64,000 nt of DNA from JACVRW01 sp963757815 (GCA_963757815.1 CAVWSN010000035.1:1-64000); one strand, 5' to 3'. Numbered from the stretch's first letter, positions 36,640-46,612 are shown. Notes: a model not told the origin generated them from the sequence alone. Program-made: numbers and translations.

Positions 36640-37554
36640 GTGCGCGTCCTCGCCATCGACGGCGGTGGCATCCGCGGGCTGATTCCGGCGCTCGTGCTGG
36701 CCGAGATCGAGAAGCGCTCCGGCCGGCGGGTCTTCGAGCTATTCGACCTGATCGCCGGGACGTCGACGGGCGGGATCATCGCGGGCGCCGTGTGCGCCCC
36801 GGACCCCCTGCCCGCGGCCGAGGTGGCGGCGATCTACGAGGAGGAGGGCCCGCGCATATTCGATCGCTCGCTCTGGCAGCGCATCCAAAGCGCCGAGGGG
36901 CTGATCGACGAGAAATACGACGACGCGGCGCTCGACAGCGCACTTGAGCGCTTTCTCGGCGAGAAGCGGCTGAGCGAGACACGGCCCGACCTCATCGTCC
37001 CCACCTACGACATGGCCGGGCCGGGACCGTATTTCTTCAAGACGGCGGACGCCCGCGAGGATCCGGCCGAGGACGCCCCGCTGTCAGAGGTGGCCCGCGC
37101 GACGTCCGCCGCACCGACCTATTTCGAGCCGCTCGCGCGGGACGCGCAGGCGCTCGTCGACGGCGGCGTGTTCGCAGTCAACCCCGGGATGAGCGCGCTG
37201 GCAGAGGCACTGCGCGGCCAGCCGGGGGCCGAGGTCACGCTGGTGTCGCTCGGGACGGGGGAGCGAACCCTCAAGCGCTCCTTCGACGAGATCAAGGACT
37301 GGGGGCTCGTGGAGTGGGCGCGCCCGATCCTCGATGTCGTGTTCGACGGGATCTCGGACGCCGTGGACTATCAGGTGCGGCACGTGCTTGGCGATGAGCG
37401 TTACTGGCGCTTCCAGGTCGAGCTCTCCCGGGCGAGCGACGATCTCGACGACGCGAGCGAGGAGAACCTCGCGGCGCTCCGGGGGCACGCGGAGGAGCTG
37501 ATCGCGGACCGCTCGGCGGACCTCGACGAGGTGATCTCGGCGCTCACGGCCTGA
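36640..37554 (+). CDS. Patatin-like phospholipase
   Basis: 304 residues from GTG 36640, immediately after the M1 stop. Patatin motifs: GGGIRG (8-13, oxyanion hole), GTSTGG (40-45, catalytic Ser42) and DGG (174-176, catalytic Asp174). There is no signal peptide, so a cytosolic or membrane-associated lipid acyl hydrolase is likely. It resembles the bacterial patatins (about 300 aa) more than CapV-type immune effectors, and no CD-NTase gene is next to it. Downstream is a 111-bp gap before pdxS. Confidence 0.92.
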   Translation: MRVLAIDGGGIRGLIPALVLAEIEKRSGRRVFELFDLIAGTSTGGIIAGAVCAPDPLPAAEVAAIYEEEGPRIFDRSLWQRIQSAEGLIDEKYDDAALDSALERFLGEKRLSETRPDLIVPTYDMAGPGPYFFKTADAREDPAEDAPLSEVARATSAAPTYFEPLARDAQALVDGGVFAVNPGMSALAEALRGQPGAEVTLVSLGTGERTLKRSFDEIKDWGLVEWARPILDVVFDGISDAVDYQVRHVLGDERYWRFQVELSRASDDLDDASEENLAALRGHAEELIADRSADLDEVISALTA

Positions 37555-37665
37555 GCGCCCCGGCTCCCGTCCGTACAGACCCGCGCCGGATCCTGCTCCG
37601 CGTGGGCCCAACTTCCCCTGCACGGCACGGCTCGGCGCCGCGAGCGGGCTATTCTCATTAACCAC

Positions 37666-38550
37666 ATGGAAACCGGGACTTTCAGAGTCAAGGCAGGCCT
37701 CGCCGAGATGCTCAAGGGCGGGGTCATCATGGACGTCGTCACCGCCGAGCACGCGAAGATCGCCGAGGACGCAGGCGCGGCCGCGGTCATGGCGCTCGAG
37801 CGGGTCCCGGCTGACATTCGCGCGGACGGCGGAGTCGCCCGCATGTCGAACCCCGCGATGATCGAGGCGATCCAGAAGGCCGTGACGATCCCGGTCATGG
37901 CAAAGGCGCGAATCGGGCACTTCGTCGAGGCGCAGGTGCTCGAGGCGCTCGAGGTCGACTACATCGACGAGTCCGAGGTGCTGACCCCCGCCGACGAGGC
38001 GCACCACATCGACAAGTGGGCCTTCAAGGTCCCGTTCGTCTGCGGCGCCACGAACCTGGGCGAGGCGCTGCGGCGAATCGCGGAGGGCGCGGCGATGATC
38101 CGCTCGAAGGGCGAGGCGGGCACGGGCAACGTCGTCGAGGCCGTGCGCCATATCCGCCTGATCACGGGCGAGATCCGGAGGCTCGCGACGCTCAGCCCGA
38201 TGGAGCTGGCGGCCGCGGCCAAGGACCTTCAGGCGCCGCTCGAGCTCGTCCGCGACGTGGCCGAGCGCGGCAAGCTGCCGGTCGTGCTCTTCTGCGCAGG
38301 CGGCATCGCGACGCCGGCCGACGCCGCGCTGATGATGCAGCTCGGCGCCGAGGGCAACTTCGTCGGGTCGGGCATCTTCAAGTCCTCCGACCCGGAGCGC
38401 CGGGCGCGCGCGATCGTCGAAGCCACCACCCACTACGAGGACGCCGCGCGCGTGGCGGCAGCGTCGCGCGAGCTGGGCGACGCCATGCCGGGCATCGAGA
38501 TCGGCACGCTCCAGGAGAACGGCGGCCTGCTGCAGAACCGCGGTTGGTGA
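37666..38550 (+). CDS. pdxS: Pyridoxal 5'-phosphate synthase subunit PdxS
   Basis: 294 residues with the conserved start FRVKAGLAEMLKGGVIMDVV, the catalytic lysine in VMAKARIGHF, and VGSGIFKSSDPERRARAIV near the C-terminus. It joins ribose 5-phosphate, glyceraldehyde 3-phosphate and ammonia to make PLP, forming a 12-mer with PdxT. No Shine-Dalgarno is seen before ATG 37666; a TATTCT (37650-37655) sits about 10 bases upstream and could be a -10, which would make the message nearly leaderless. pdxT follows. Confidence 0.98.
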   Translation: METGTFRVKAGLAEMLKGGVIMDVVTAEHAKIAEDAGAAAVMALERVPADIRADGGVARMSNPAMIEAIQKAVTIPVMAKARIGHFVEAQVLEALEVDYIDESEVLTPADEAHHIDKWAFKVPFVCGATNLGEALRRIAEGAAMIRSKGEAGTGNVVEAVRHIRLITGEIRRLATLSPMELAAAAKDLQAPLELVRDVAERGKLPVVLFCAGGIATPADAALMMQLGAEGNFVGSGIFKSSDPERRARAIVEATTHYEDAARVAAASRELGDAMPGIEIGTLQENGGLLQNRGW

Positions 38551-38591
38551 ACGCCTTGCGCGAGGGGCCGGGCTCGGCCCGGACCGGAGCG

Positions 38592-39149
38592 ATGCCGTCA
38601 CCGCTAATAGGCGTTCTCGCCCTCCAGGGCGACTTCGAGGCGCACGCACGGGCGCTCGCCGAGGCCGGCGCGAACGCCCGCGAGGTCCGCACACCCGAGG
38701 GGCTGGAGGGGCTCGACGGGCTCGTGCTCCCCGGAGGCGAGTCCACGACGATGACGCTCGGCATCGAGCGCGAGGGGCTCGGTGAGCCTCTGCGCGCGCT
38801 CGTGCGCGGCGGCACGCCCGTGCTCGCCACCTGCGCCGGCCTGATCATCCTCGACCGCGACCACCTGGACCTGCTCGACGTGACCGCCCGGCGCAACGCC
38901 TTCGGGCGCCAGCTCCAGAGCTTCGAGGCGCAGATCGAGCTCGATGGCCTGGGGCCTGTTACCGCGGTCTTCATCCGCGCGCCCTGGGTGGACGAGCACG
39001 GACCGGAGGTCGAGGTGCTCGCCGAGCTCGACGGCCACCCCGTGGCCGTGCGCCAGAACAACATCCTCGCGGTGGCCTTCCACCCCGAGCTGACCGAAGA
39101 CCGCAGCCTGCACAGATGGCTGCTCGACCGAGCGGGAGTTCTCTCATGA
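38592..39149 (+). CDS. pdxT: Pyridoxal 5'-phosphate synthase glutaminase PdxT
   Basis: 185 residues from ATG 38592 (MPSPLIGVLALQGDFEAHAR). It is a class I amidotransferase: LPGGESTTMTLGIE, nucleophile Cys81 in LATCAGLIILD, and the FHPEL His/Glu pair. It supplies ammonia from glutamine to PdxS. A GTG at 38547 overlapping the pdxS stop is in frame and could extend it by 15 residues, but family starts fit 38592. The stop overlaps the M29 gene's ATG (ATGA), so the three genes are coupled. Confidence 0.97.
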   Translation: MPSPLIGVLALQGDFEAHARALAEAGANAREVRTPEGLEGLDGLVLPGGESTTMTLGIEREGLGEPLRALVRGGTPVLATCAGLIILDRDHLDLLDVTARRNAFGRQLQSFEAQIELDGLGPVTAVFIRAPWVDEHGPEVEVLAELDGHPVAVRQNNILAVAFHPELTEDRSLHRWLLDRAGVLS

Positions 39150-40251
39150 GGGACCAGCGCGCCGAGGCGCTCGCCAAGATCCTCGTCCAGTACTCGACGC
39201 GGCGTCCAGAAGGGCGACGTGTGCGTGATCCAGTCGACAACGGCGGCCGAGCCGCTCGTCCAGGCGATCTATGAGGAGGTGCTGCGCGCCGGCGGCCTGC
39301 CGGTGATGCAGCTCACGACCTCGGGCGCCCAGGCAGCCTTCTACGAGCTGGCCTCGGACCAGCAGCTGGATTGGATCCCGCCGACGACCAAATGGGCCGT
39401 CGAGAACGCCGACGTGCGCATCGCGATCCTGGCCGACGTCAACTCGCGCGAGCTCTCGCGGGCCGATCCGAAGAAGCAGGCCCGGACGCAGAAGGCGCGC
39501 AAGCCGATCATGGAGACTGCGATGCGGCGCGCGGCAGCGGGGGAGCACCGCTGGTCGGTGACGCTGTTTCCCACGCATTCCTACGCGAGTGAGGCGGGAA
39601 TGTCGCTGTCCGAGTACGAGGACTTCTACTACGCCGCCTGCCTCGCGACGGATGGCGACCCGGTCACCGCCTGGCAGCGCCAGTCGGACCAGGTCAACCA
39701 CTTGGCCGAGTGGATCGAGGGTAAGGAGGAGGTGCGCATCCAGGCCGAGGGCACGGACATCACCCTCGGCGTGGCCGGGCGCACCTGGATCCCCTGCGTC
39801 GGCGAGCACAACATGCCCGACGGGGAGTTCTTCACCGGCCCGGTCGAGGACTCGGTGAACGGCGAGATCGCCTTCTCGTTCCCGGCCAGCTACGGCGGCC
39901 GCACCGTCTCCGGCGTGCGCTTCCGGTTCGAGGACGGCAAGGTGGTCGACGCGTCGGCCGAGCAGGGCGAGGAGTTCCTGCTCGAGATGCTCGACACCGA
40001 CGAGGGCGCGCGCCGGCTCGGCGAGCTCGGCATCGGCACCAACTTCGGGATCGCCACCGGCACCAAGGAGATCCTGCTCGACGAGAAGATCGGCGGGACG
40101 GTCCACATGGCGATCGGGATGTCCTATCCCGGAGAGCGGCGGCACCAACAGCTCCGCCGTCCACTGGGACATGGTCTGCGACCTGCGCAAGGGCGGCTCG
40201 ATCACGGTCGACGGCGAGGAGCTCCAGCGCGACGGGAAGTTCCTCGTCTGA
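39146..40251 (+). CDS. M29 family (thermophilic) aminopeptidase, frameshifted
   Basis: ATG 39146 overlaps the pdxT stop. The N-terminal MRDQRAEALAKILVQYST is separated by one extra base (near 39198-39204) from VQKGDVCVIQSTTAAEPLVQ. The middle carries MPDGEFFTGPVEDSVNGEIA, the metal-binding Glu region of M29 (AmpT/PepS) peptidases. A second extra base (40128-40131) shifts the end, ESGGTNSSAVHWDMVCDLRK, containing the H-x-D metal ligands. The joined enzyme is about 367 residues, normal for M29. It cleaves N-terminal residues of peptides with a cobalt/zinc pair. A function in B6 metabolism is not implied. Confidence 0.9.
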
Positions 40252-43090
40252 CGACCACGTCGGTCCCGGCACCGCCGACGAAGCGGGTCGGGATCCGTCC
40301 AACCACCGTGAGCCGGTCGTTCAGGGCCCCGCCGTAGACGACGATCTTGCTTATGCCGCGAGCGCGGCAGCTCACGGCCCGAGCCGTCAGCCGGCGGCAG
40401 CCCGTGCCGGGACGGAGCCGCGCCGCGCCGTCGCTCACCCGCCACGCCCGCGCGCGCCTGCGGGCGACGATGCGGCTTCGCGTGGCGGCCGCGGCCCGGA
40501 CGACGAGCCGGCCGCCGCGCACGAACACGCGCCCCGCGGGCGCGCGCCGGACTGACCGGAGCACACCCCCGCCGGCGCCGGAGCCGGCCGCGGGCGGCTC
40601 CACAGCCGGCGTCGGGCTCTCGGGCGGGAGCGGCTCCGCAGCGAGCGTCCGGGCGAGGTCGTGATGGGCGCGCACCTCGCTCGCCGAGAGCGCGCGCGTG
40701 TAGAGCGCGATCTCGTCGGCCTCGCCCTCGCTGAAGACGGGATTCGTCCCGTTTCGCATCACGTGCCACGGGTTCGTCGCGGCAGCGGAGCCCGCCCCGC
40801 CGCCGGCGTGGATCTCGGCCCCGTCGAGGTACAGCCTGGCGCTCGGCCCGCTCTTCGTCGCCACGAGGTGGTGCCAGGTGCCGTCGCGCACGTCCTCGAT
40901 CGGCAGCCCGGTGTTGAAGCCCGTGCCGCCGACCCGGTAGCGAAGCGTGCCGCCGCTGTTGAACGCGAGCAGCCAGCCGCTGCCACCGAGTGAGGTGTGG
41001 TCACGCAGCACGGCGGTGCCGGCGCTCCAGCGGAACCAGCCCTCGAGCGTGGCGTTCGCGCCGAGCGCGGGCCCGGGCGCCGCGAGCTCGCCGCTCACGC
41101 CGTCGAAGCCGGCGGCGGTGTCGTCCAGCGGCCCGAGCACGCCCGGCCGCCCGAGCACGAAGCGGCCCTCGAACGATCCCGGCGCGCCGCCGAGCTGGTC
41201 GGCTGACGAGCCGCCGGAGAGCTCGCCCAGGCGCCGGTACGAGGCCAGGCCCGGGGTCGCGAGCACCGCGTCGCGATAGGGATCGGAGCCCGGGGTGCTT
41301 CCGGCCACCAGCACGCGGTCCTCGCCCTCGGTGGTGCCGGACGCGTTGCTCGCCACGAGCCGGTAGTGGTAGAGCCGCCCGGGCACGAGCCCGGGGAGTC
41401 CGGCCGCCACCTGGTGGAGCGAGTCGTCGCCCGGGAGCGAGCCCGCGGGCGTCACGGCGCCGTACTGGTCGGTGGGGCCGTATTCGAAGAACCACTGGGT
41501 GGTCTGGTTCTCGGGGTCGACGGCGCCGTGAGCGGTGGCGCCGCTCGCACCGCCGGTCCACGTGACCGGCGCCGCCGGAATGCCGACCGCGATCTCCTCC
41601 ACCAACACGCTCCGGGCGCCTTGGTTGTCGGTAACGGTGAGCTTCGGGAAGTAGCGGCCGCCGGTCGTGTACGTGTGGGTGGGTTGCGGCCCGCTCGCGC
41701 TCGTCCCGTCTCCGAAGTCCCATTGCCAGGTCGCGATCGAGCCGTCGGGGTCGCGGGCGAACGATCCGTCGAAGCGCACCTCGAGCGGGGCCGGTCCGCT
41801 GCGCAGCGCGGGCTCCGCGTCGGCCAGCGGGGGCAGGTTCGCGTCGTCTGTGAAGGCCGCCACCTCGGTGTCGTACTCCTCGTAGTTTGGGTAGGAGCCG
41901 CGCAGCCAGATGACGCTCAGGTCGCCGCCGAAGGGGCTCATGCCGCGCGGAGAGACCGGGCGGACGTTCCGGGTGGGAGCGCCGGCGCTGACCAACTGTG
42001 AGGTCCAGGATGCGCCGCCGTCCGCGGTCGTCCAGGTTTCGACCCGCCAGTCGCCCGGGCCGGCCTGCCGCGAGAGATACACGCGCGAGGGATCCTCGTG
42101 GTCGAGCGTGAGACCGCCCGAGTAGTAGGGCGAACCGCCGTCCTCCCGGAACGAGCCGCCCGCCGCGGTGATCTCGTGCACGTCCCAGGCACTGCCGGTC
42201 CAGCGCGCGTAGTGGTAGCGGTGGTCGGCCACGGCGGGGAAGCGCGCGAACAGGATCACCGGGTGCCCGGTGCCCGGCTCGGCGGCCACGTCGTGCACCC
42301 AGGAGGGCTCAGCGCCGTCGAAGATGAGGTCCCCGGCCTCGGGAGCGATCGGCGGACCGTCGAGGCTGCCGATCTGCTGTCCGTTCGCCCGCTCGATGCG
42401 GCCCGCCCGGATGCGCGCGTAGTGGACGTTCACGCTCGGGTACTCGTTCGGGTGGGCGTTCGTGTACGCCACGTGGATGGTGTCGCCGCCGCTCTGGGCG
42501 AACTTCGCGTACGGGCGCTCGCCCGGCATCACGATCAGGTTGCGCGCCGCCGACCACGCCCCGGAGCCGTCGGCCTGGACGGAGAAGGTCGGGTTGTAGT
42601 TCCCGCCCCGCCAGAACAGATAGGTCCGGCCCTCGTCCGCGAGCCTGATCGGGTTCGGATAGGTGTAGCCGCGGATGCCAGGGACGTTCACGGGAATCGT
42701 CTGCGGCGCCTCCCACGAGCTGACGTCCCCGGGCTGCGACGAGACGCGGTAGTGCATCGCCGGCCCGACATGGCGGGAGTAGAACACGACGAGGCGCCCG
42801 TCAGGGCGCACGTGGATGGAGGGATTCGCGTGGTCGTCGCGGTTCAGCCGCGCGGCGAGGACCGCGGTCACACGCTCGCCGCTCGCGTGGTCGAAGGAGC
42901 TGACCTTGATGTCGCCCTCGAGATCGACCCAGCCGACATAGGTGCGGTCGTTGTGCGTCACCGCACGCGGGTCCCCGAACCAGGACCAGGCGCCGTCGCC
43001 GATCGGCGGCACGGCCGCGCTCGACGTCCCAGTGGCCGCCGTCATGCAGGCGAGCATCAAGCACGCCAGGAGCGTGAGCCGCCGCAGCAT
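40202..43090 (-). CDS. Large secreted BNR-repeat / PKD / LamG protein
   Basis: 962 residues from ATG 43090 (MLRRLTLLACLMLACMTAAT, a signal peptide). Residues about 35-500 form a BNR_4-type beta-propeller (GDGAWSWFGDPRAVTHN, TYVGWVDLEGDIKVSSFDHA, GYTYPNPIRLADEGRTYLFW). A PKD domain follows (WQWDFGDGTSASGPQPTHTY), then a fibronectin-like part, then a LamG/concanavalin domain (ATLEGWFRWSAGTAVL; DGTWHHLVATKSGPSARLYL; DEIALYTRALSASEVRAHH). The C-terminal 110 residues are basic with RTX-like GGALNDRLTVVG and GGAGTDVVV. It is likely a secreted polysaccharide-binding or degrading protein. The 3' end overlaps the M29 gene's end by 50 bp. Confidence 0.85.
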   Translation of the reverse strand: MLRRLTLLACLMLACMTAATGTSSAAVPPIGDGAWSWFGDPRAVTHNDRTYVGWVDLEGDIKVSSFDHASGERVTAVLAARLNRDDHANPSIHVRPDGRLVVFYSRHVGPAMHYRVSSQPGDVSSWEAPQTIPVNVPGIRGYTYPNPIRLADEGRTYLFWRGGNYNPTFSVQADGSGAWSAARNLIVMPGERPYAKFAQSGGDTIHVAYTNAHPNEYPSVNVHYARIRAGRIERANGQQIGSLDGPPIAPEAGDLIFDGAEPSWVHDVAAEPGTGHPVILFARFPAVADHRYHYARWTGSAWDVHEITAAGGSFREDGGSPYYSGGLTLDHEDPSRVYLSRQAGPGDWRVETWTTADGGASWTSQLVSAGAPTRNVRPVSPRGMSPFGGDLSVIWLRGSYPNYEEYDTEVAAFTDDANLPPLADAEPALRSGPAPLEVRFDGSFARDPDGSIATWQWDFGDGTSASGPQPTHTYTTGGRYFPKLTVTDNQGARSVLVEEIAVGIPAAPVTWTGGASGATAHGAVDPENQTTQWFFEYGPTDQYGAVTPAGSLPGDDSLHQVAAGLPGLVPGRLYHYRLVASNASGTTEGEDRVLVAGSTPGSDPYRDAVLATPGLASYRRLGELSGGSSADQLGGAPGSFEGRFVLGRPGVLGPLDDTAAGFDGVSGELAAPGPALGANATLEGWFRWSAGTAVLRDHTSLGGSGWLLAFNSGGTLRYRVGGTGFNTGLPIEDVRDGTWHHLVATKSGPSARLYLDGAEIHAGGGAGSAAATNPWHVMRNGTNPVFSEGEADEIALYTRALSASEVRAHHDLARTLAAEPLPPESPTPAVEPPAAGSGAGGGVLRSVRRAPAGRVFVRGGRLVVRAAAATRSRIVARRRARAWRVSDGAARLRPGTGCRRLTARAVSCRARGISKIVVYGGALNDRLTVVGRIPTRFVGGAGTDVVVRRGTSRRAGAPRRRP

Positions 43091-43231
43091 AAGTTCGAGC
43101 GTAGCCCGCGAGGGGACTCTACGTTGCCGCTTTGATGTCGTCACACGACACAAACTCGGCTCCGTAGCGGTCTGCGACCGCGCGTCCTGGGCGTGGCTCG
43201 CCGCTGATCCGCGGCGATACCCTTGCCGGCC

Positions 43232-43987
43232 ATGGCCGGGCATTCCAAATGGGCCTCGATCAAGCACAAGAAGAAGGCCGTCGACGCCAAGCGCGGGGCG
43301 CTGTTCACGAAGCTGACGCGTGCGATCACGGTCGCGGCGCGCGAAGGTGGGGGGGACCCGGACGGCAATCCCGCGCTGGCGCTCGCCGTGCAGAAGGCGC
43401 GCGACGCCTCGATGCCCAAGGACAACATCGAGCGCGCCATCGCCAAGGGGACCGGAGCGGACTCGGACGCGGATTCCTTCGAGGAGGTGCTCTACGAGGG
43501 CTACGGCCCGGGCGGGGTGGCGATCCTCGTCGAGGCGCTCACCGACAACCGCAACCGCACCGGCTCCGAGGTGCGCCACACGTTCACCAAGCACGGCGGC
43601 AGCCTCGGCGAGCCGGGGTCGGTGGCGTGGACATTCGAGAAGAAGGGCGAGATCGTCGTCGACGGCTCGCGCTACTCGGAGGATGATCTGCTCGCCGCGA
43701 TCGACGCCGGCGCCGAGGACGTGGTGGCCGACGGCGACGTCTGGGAGATCGTGACCGCGCCGACCGAGGTCTCGGCTGTGCGCGACGCCCTCGCCGCCGA
43801 GGGAGTCGAGATCGAGTCGGTGGAGCTCGTGCAGCGGCCCACCACGCGCACGCCCGTCGGGGAGGACAGGGTCGCCGGGCTGATGCGCCTGATCGAGGCG
43901 CTCGAGGACTCGGACGACGTCCAGGCCGTCCACGCGAACTTCGACGTGGACTCCGACGTGCTCGAGCGGGTGGCGGCGGCGGGCTAG
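43232..43987 (+). CDS. yebC: YebC/PmpR family transcription/translation regulator
   Basis: 251 residues. Conserved start AGHSKWASIKHKKKAVDAKR (RNA/DNA-binding surface), then NPALALAVQKARDASMPKDN, ERAIAKGTGA, GYGPGGVAILVEALTDNRNR, and NRTGSEVRHTFTKHGGSLGE. YebC proteins act at the DNA level or, as recently described, help translation of polyproline stretches. The start is ATG 43232 (MAGHSKW), the usual one. It lies upstream of ruvC, as in many actinobacteria. Confidence 0.97.
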   Translation: MAGHSKWASIKHKKKAVDAKRGALFTKLTRAITVAAREGGGDPDGNPALALAVQKARDASMPKDNIERAIAKGTGADSDADSFEEVLYEGYGPGGVAILVEALTDNRNRTGSEVRHTFTKHGGSLGEPGSVAWTFEKKGEIVVDGSRYSEDDLLAAIDAGAEDVVADGDVWEIVTAPTEVSAVRDALAAEGVEIESVELVQRPTTRTPVGEDRVAGLMRLIEALEDSDDVQAVHANFDVDSDVLERVAAAG

Positions 43988-44353
43988 ATGCCCGGACGGA
44001 CCCGCCGGGCCCGGCTGGGAACGGCGCTCTGCTGGATCGTCGCCGGCACGCTTCACTTCGTGATCCCGCGCCAGTACGAGGCGATCGTGCCGCCGCCGAT
44101 CGCGCGCTGGCGCAAGGAGCTCGTGGTGGCCAGCGGCATCGCCGAGATCGCAGGCGGCGTCGCGGTGCTGCCTGACGGCACCCGCCGCGCGGCGCGCTGG
44201 TGGCTTCTGGCCACCCTCGCCGCGGTCTACCCGGCGAATATCCATATGGCCGTCAACTCGGAGGAGTTCCCGCAGATTCCCGCCCCGGCGCTGTGGGCCC
44301 GCCTGCCCTGCCAGTTCCTGTTCGGCTGGTTGACCTGGCGCGGCACGCGCTAG
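43988..44353 (+). CDS. DoxX-like integral membrane protein
   Basis: 121 residues starting right after the yebC stop. Three to four predicted TM segments (TALCWIVAGTLHFVIP; LVVASGIAEIAGGVAVLP; WWLLATLAAVYPANIHMAV; PCQFLFGWLTW). The sequence LHFVIPRQYEAIVPP is typical of the DoxX-like membrane family. Function unknown. Its place between yebC and ruvC is unusual. Confidence 0.8.
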   Translation: MPGRTRRARLGTALCWIVAGTLHFVIPRQYEAIVPPPIARWRKELVVASGIAEIAGGVAVLPDGTRRAARWWLLATLAAVYPANIHMAVNSEEFPQIPAPALWARLPCQFLFGWLTWRGTR

Positions 44354-44392
44354 AGAAGGCGTCCGCCCCCGCGCGCAGAATCCCACCCATAG

Positions 44393-44881
44393 GTGGTGGT
44401 ACTCGGCATCGACCCCGGCACCGCGCACATGGGATATGGCGTGGTGCTCTCCCGTGGCCGCAGGCTGGCGGCGCTCGACGGCGGCGTGATCCAGACCCGT
44501 CCCGGCGCCCCGCTCGAACGGCGGCTGGCGGACATCCACGCCCGCGTCTGCGACCTGATCCGGGAGCACAGGCCCGCCGCACTCGCGATCGAGGACCTCT
44601 ATTTCGGGCGCAATGCCCACAGCGCGTTCGCGGTGGGGCAGGCGCGCGGCGTGGTGCTGCTGTCGGCCGGCATGGCCGGGATCCCGTGCTTCTCCTACAC
44701 CCCGCAGGTGGTCAAGCAGGCCGTGTGCGGGAGCGGCGGCGCCGGCAAGGAGCAGGTGCAGCGGATGGTGGGCGCGCTGCTATCGCTTCCCGAGCTCCCG
44801 CGGCCCGACCACGCGGCGGATGCGCTCGCGGTCGCGATCTGCCACGCGAACTCCGCGCCGCTGAAGGAGGCCCTGGGATGA
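44393..44881 (+). CDS. ruvC: Holliday junction resolvase RuvC
   Basis: 162 residues from GTG 44393. It is the endonuclease that cuts Holliday junctions. Catalytic residues: Asp7 in VVLGIDPGTAHMGYG, Glu67 in LAIEDLYFG, His140 and Asp143 in DHAADALAVAICH (a His in place of one Asp, as in Thermus RuvC). It cooperates with RuvAB, whose genes follow in the order ruvC-ruvA-ruvB. Normal length. Confidence 0.97.
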   Translation: MVVLGIDPGTAHMGYGVVLSRGRRLAALDGGVIQTRPGAPLERRLADIHARVCDLIREHRPAALAIEDLYFGRNAHSAFAVGQARGVVLLSAGMAGIPCFSYTPQVVKQAVCGSGGAGKEQVQRMVGALLSLPELPRPDHAADALAVAICHANSAPLKEALG

Positions 44882-44942
44882 GGTGGCGGCGCCGGCTCAG
44901 GCGCAGGCTGTCGCTCCCCCGGAAGCGCAGGAGGGCGTTCGC

Positions 44943-45521
44943 GTGATCGCCTCCGTGCGCGGCGAGGTCGTGACCCGGCTCGCGGGCGAGGTGGTGATCG
45001 AGGCCGCCGGGGTCGGCTACCGGATGGCCGTCTCCTCCGGCACGCTGGCCGATGTCCCCGCCGCCGGCAAGGAGGGCCGCCTCTTCACGCACCTCGTGCT
45101 GCGCGACGACGGCATCCACCTCTTCGGCTTCTCGACCCAGGCCGAGCGCGAGCTCTTCCTGCTCCTGATCGGCGTCCAGAGCGTGGGCCCGAAGGTGGCG
45201 CTCGCGGTGCTCTCCGGCGGCACCCCGCGCGAGCTCTTGAATGCGATCGCCTCGGGCGACAGCGCCCGCTTCCAGGCCGTCCCCGGTATCGGCAAGCGCA
45301 CCGCGGAGCGCATCATCGTCGAGCTGCGCGAAAAGGTGGCGGGGCGGGTCTCGGACGAGATCGTGGTGCGCCGTACCGCCTCGGACGACCCGCGCACGCT
45401 CGCGCGCGAGGGCCTGATCGGCCTCGGCTTCAGCCCGCAGGAGACGGACGCTCTGCTCGACCAGGCGGCCGGTGAGACGCCCGAGGACCTCATCTCCGAG
45501 GCGCTGAGGGCTGCCCGGTGA
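44943..45521 (+). CDS. ruvA: Holliday junction DNA helicase subunit RuvA
   Basis: 192 residues from GTG 44943 (VIASVRGEVVTRLAGEVVIE), preceded by AGGAGG with 8-base spacing. The OB-fold domain I is followed by the helix-hairpin-helix pair, LIGVQSVGPKVALAVLSG and AVPGIGKRTAERIIVELR, then a C-terminal domain III (GLIGLGFSPQETDALL) that contacts RuvB. It binds junction DNA as a tetramer. The stop overlaps the ruvB start (GTGA). Confidence 0.96.
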   Translation: MIASVRGEVVTRLAGEVVIEAAGVGYRMAVSSGTLADVPAAGKEGRLFTHLVLRDDGIHLFGFSTQAERELFLLLIGVQSVGPKVALAVLSGGTPRELLNAIASGDSARFQAVPGIGKRTAERIIVELREKVAGRVSDEIVVRRTASDDPRTLAREGLIGLGFSPQETDALLDQAAGETPEDLISEALRAAR

Positions 45522-46562
45522 GCGGCGGGCATCCGCACTCCCGGCGTCGAGCGCATCCACGACCCCGCGCCGCTTCCGGCCGAGGACGACCTCGACCGCT
45601 CGCTGCGCCCGAAGCGGCTCGAGGACTTCGTCGGCCAGGAGCGCGTGAAGGAGCAGCTCGCCGTCTTCATCGAGGCCGCCAAGGCTCGCGGCGAGGCGCT
45701 CGACCACGTGCTGTTCGCCGGCCCGCCGGGCCTCGGCAAGACCTCGCTCGCCCAGATCGTCGCGAACGAGCTCGGCGTGGACTTCGTGCCCACGGCCGGC
45801 CCCGCGCTCGAGCGCAAGGGCGACATCGCCAGCTACCTCACCGCGCTCCACCCGCACAGCGTCTTCTTCGTCGACGAGATCCACCGGCTGCCGCGCGCGC
45901 TCGAGGAGACCTTCTATCCGGCGATGGAGGACCGGCGGCTGCCGATCACGGTGGGCCAGGGCGCCGGCGCGGCGGTCGTGACCCTCGACCTGCCGGCGTT
46001 CACGCTGATCGGCGCGACCACGCGCGCGGGACTGCTGACCACGCCGCTGCGTGACCGCTTCGGGGTCAGCCACCGGCTGGAGCTCTACGAGCCCGCCGAC
46101 CTGGCGCGCATCGTCCTGCGCTCGGCAGGCATCCTCGAGGTGGAGATCGACGACCCGGGCGCCGAGACGATCGCGGCCCGCTCGCGCGGCACGCCGCGCG
46201 TGGCCAACCGCCTGCTCAAGCGCGTGCGCGACTTCGCCGAGGTACGCGGCGCCGGCCACATCGACGAGCCGGTGGCCCGTGAGGCGCTCGAGCTGCTCGA
46301 GGTGGACGCCGCCGGCCTCGACCGGCTGGACCGCGACATCCTCCTGGCCATCTGCGAGAAGTTCGGCGGCGGGCCGGTTGGGCTCTCGACGCTGGCGGTC
46401 GCGGTGGGGGAGGAGGCCGACACGATCGAGGACGTCTACGAGCCCTACCTGCTCCAGCAGGGCCTGCTCATGCGCACTCCGCGCGGAAGAGTCGCCACCG
46501 CCGCCGCGTTTGCTCACGTGGGGCTGGCGGCGCCGCGCCAGGCCGCGCAGCAGCTGTTCTGA
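45518..46562 (+). CDS. ruvB: Holliday junction branch migration ATPase RuvB, N-terminal frameshift
   Basis: GTG 45518 overlaps ruvA. After GTGAGCGGC an extra G (45527-45529) shifts the frame; reading from there gives GIRTPGVERIHDPAPLPAED, DDLDRSLRPKRLEDFVGQER, then VLFAGPPGLGKTSLAQIVAN (Walker A), FFVDEIHRLPRALEE (Walker B), and GATTRAGLLTTPLRDRFG (sensor I region). It ends AAPRQAAQQLF. This is the motor AAA+ hexamer of branch migration. The ORF reads open only from about 45533 in the true frame, with no usual start there, so a one-base error is by far the best explanation in this housekeeping gene. Confidence 0.95.
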
Positions 46563-46612
46563 GGGGCCGACTAACCTGCCCTTAAGGCGACCGCCTACCC
46601 TAAGTCCTTCGC

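Noticed and set aside
36640..37554. Patatin as a CBASS (CapV) effector
   Set aside because: No CD-NTase, ubiquitin-like or TIR/SAVED gene is adjacent; neighbours are an M1 peptidase and pdxS. The class III cyclase is far away and is not a CD-NTase.
43091..44620. A long open frame extending upstream of the BNR protein's start on the minus strand
   Set aside because: Upstream of the signal-peptide Met (43090) the composition is nonsense and it lies antisense to yebC and ruvC.
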